Assembly: GCA_022647615.1 (NCBI GenBank)
Contig: JALCKZ010000001.1
Location: 918,178-982,177, forward strand
DNA from: Bacteroidales bacterium
GTDB lineage: Bacteria; Bacteroidota; Bacteroidia; Bacteroidales; UBA932
DNA: 64,000 bases
Direction of reading: 5' to 3'
Shown: positions 62,914 to 64,000 of the stretch, piece by piece
How the letters are laid out: each line of letters starts with the position of its first letter
Numbering within the stretch: the first letter of the stretch is position 1
The notes under the pieces: generated by a model
What the model was told of the DNA's origin: nothing
What the model saw: the letters and a program-made list of their open reading frames with translations, nothing else
Databases searched by the model: none
Made by a program: the position numbers and the translations under genes

Positions 62914-63791
62914 TATTGCTTACCGGAAATAATGGTGCCTTCCGGTGCAAGTTTCTTTACAAGTCCTTGAAGGACAGAGCCTGGCCCAAGTTCTACAAAT
63001 TCATTGGCTCCGTCTTTGACCATGTTTTCAACTATCTGAGCCCAGCGTACCGGATGGGTAAGCTGGATTAACAAGTTCTTCTTAATCTCAGCAGGGTCTG
63101 AATGTGGCTGTGCATCAACATTTTGATATACAGGGCATACGGGCTTGCTGATTTGTGCTTTCTCAATTGCTTCTGCTAGTTCTACGCGTGCTGGTTCCAT
63201 GCAAGGTGAGTGGAATGCGCCTCCAACTACCAATGGAACAACGCGTTTTGCACCCGCTGCTTTCATGGCTTCTCCTGCCTTTGCAACTGCCTCAATTTCA
63301 CCGCTTATCACAACTTGTCCGTGAGAGTTGTAGTTTGCTGCTACAACAATTCCGGGAGTCTGTTTGCAAATTTCTTCAATCTTTGCATCATCCATTCCAA
63401 GAACGGCGGCCATTGTAGATGGCTTAAGTTCACAGGCTTTCTGCATTGCAAACGCACGCTTTGCAACAAGCTGAAGTCCCTCCTCAAAACTCAAACCGCC
63501 GGCTGCCGTTAGTGCGGAAAACTCTCCAAGTGAGTGACCTGCAACCATATCAGGTTTAAAATCCGGAAGACACTTTGCAAGAGCAACGGAGTGAACAAAA
63601 ATTGCAGGCTGTGTAACCTTGGTCTGCTTAAGCTCTTCCGCGGTTCCCTTGAACATGATGTCTACAAGGTTAAATCCCAAAATATCATTTGACTCATCAA
63701 ACAGTTTCTTAGCCAGCGGATTACTGTTGTACAGTTCCTGACCCATTCCTGTAAATTGCGCCCCTTGTCCGGGGAAAACGTATGCTTTCAT
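62913..63791 (-). CDS. fabD: Malonyl-CoA:ACP transacylase
   Basis: A 292-residue FabD. It moves malonyl from CoA to acyl-carrier protein in fatty-acid synthesis. AYVFPGQGAQFTGMGQELYN is the N-terminal signature, VAGHSLGEFSALTAAG holds the nucleophilic Ser (near 90), and VGGAFHSPCMEPA the catalytic His. The last codon shares its base with the start of the glycosyltransferase gene (ATGAAAATTGG at 62913). The leader of about 135 nt carries tandem 29-bp repeats. Confidence 0.96.
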   Translation of the reverse strand: MKAYVFPGQGAQFTGMGQELYNSNPLAKKLFDESNDILGFNLVDIMFKGTAEELKQTKVTQPAIFVHSVALAKCLPDFKPDMVAGHSLGEFSALTAAGGLSFEEGLQLVAKRAFAMQKACELKPSTMAAVLGMDDAKIEEICKQTPGIVVAANYNSHGQVVISGEIEAVAKAGEAMKAAGAKRVVPLVVGGAFHSPCMEPARVELAEAIEKAQISKPVCPVYQNVDAQPHSDPAEIKKNLLIQLTHPVRWAQIVENMVKDGANEFVELGPGSVLQGLVKKLAPEGTIISGKQ

Positions 63792-63820
63792 ATTTTATAA
63801 AATTTTTCTTTTTATCCCGA

Positions 63821-63926
63821 CAGGACATTCCTGCCGCATTTTATTATAACAGGACATTCCTGTCGCATTTTATTATGACAAGACATTCCTGCCGCATTTT
63901 ATTGTGACAGGGCACCCCCTGCCGCA
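63821..63926. repeat. 29-bp tandem repeats in the fabD leader (3.6 units)
   Basis: Units begin CAGGACATTCCTG (arms CAGGA/TCCTG) and continue CCGCATTTTATTATAA. They lie between the TATCTTTG box and the fabD start. Beyond 63940 the sequence is another AT-rich promoter region and a GC-rich end with no gene. Confidence 0.85.
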
Positions 63927-63932
63927 GCTCGG

Positions 63933-63940
63933 CAAAGATA
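63933..63940 (-). promoter_or_regulatory. -7 box (TATCTTTG) of fabD, with a divergent TAACTTTG box
   Basis: The minus-strand TATCTTTG lies 142 bp before the fabD start. On the plus strand TAACTTTG at 63952-63959 may start a gene beyond the window. Confidence 0.55.
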
Positions 63941-64000
63941 AATAAAATATATAACTTTGCCTGCCGCGCAGCGGGAATGCCGCATGCGCCTTGCCCGCCC

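Overview
The window looks like a chromosome segment from a member of the Bacteroidota, most likely an uncultured Bacteroidales. The reasons are: promoters fit the Bacteroidetes pattern TTTG-N19-TAnnTTTG (exact at rpsO, at the tracrRNA and at two small-RNA loci); genes lack Shine-Dalgarno sequences; surface lipoproteins are fimbrillin/BspA-like; there is an OstA-like protein and an NlpC/P60 plus dipeptide-epimerase pair; and the CRISPR system is type II-C with 47-bp repeats. I cannot name genus or species from the sequence.

Layout. 0-5.7 kb is housekeeping: the end of a zinc metalloprotease, a TrmH-type rRNA/tRNA methyltransferase, glyA and pnp. 5.8-18.5 kb holds six paralogous lipoproteins (fimbrillin-like N-terminus, BspA-type leucine-rich C-terminus) in two convergent groups around rpsO and a YgjP-like metallopeptidase. 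Three of these loci share one cassette: a 59-65 residue protein of unknown function, then a 126-bp palindromic element, then the lipoprotein gene. 18.5-25 kb holds a murein-peptide recycling pair (NlpC/P60, dipeptide epimerase), an M64 peptidase and three DUF2569-like membrane proteins. 25-31 kb is accessory: a decayed M61 peptidase, a Big_2 lipoprotein whose C-terminus is built from an interspersed repeat, a YefM-YoeB toxin-antitoxin pair with a TGTACA operator, an orphan HigA-like regulator, two unknown genes, and two near-identical copies of a structured small-RNA gene with perfect promoter and terminator. 31.25-40.85 kb is a complete type II-C CRISPR-Cas locus: an array of 50 full repeats plus one degenerate repeat, cas2, cas1, cas9 and a divergent tracrRNA. 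41-43.8 kb is repeat-rich and carries an ORF6N gene between ~595-bp direct repeats. 43.8-48.2 kb has a fimbrillin-like lipoprotein, a radical SAM protein and a RAYT transposase surrounded by three ~127-bp palindromic elements. 48.2-64 kb is again mostly housekeeping: guaB (two frameshifts), a SurA-like PPIase, an OstA-like protein, glutamate formimidoyltransferase, an MBL-fold hydrolase, nifJ, a WecE/WecF pair, a GT2 glycosyltransferase and fabD.

The most unusual signal is not a gene. The 9-mer TCCCGACAG (or its complement) occurs 27 times where about 0.5 is expected by chance. It lies in both orientations, in coding and intergenic DNA, sometimes as inverted pairs in terminators, and is absent from the 13 kb around the CRISPR locus. 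This is the behaviour of a DNA uptake sequence or a similar genome-wide mark. Other repeat systems, each kept separate below, are: 126-bp and 122-bp palindromic elements, 20-bp palindromic iterons upstream of surface-protein genes, RAYT-linked elements, and 29-bp repeats in the fabD leader.
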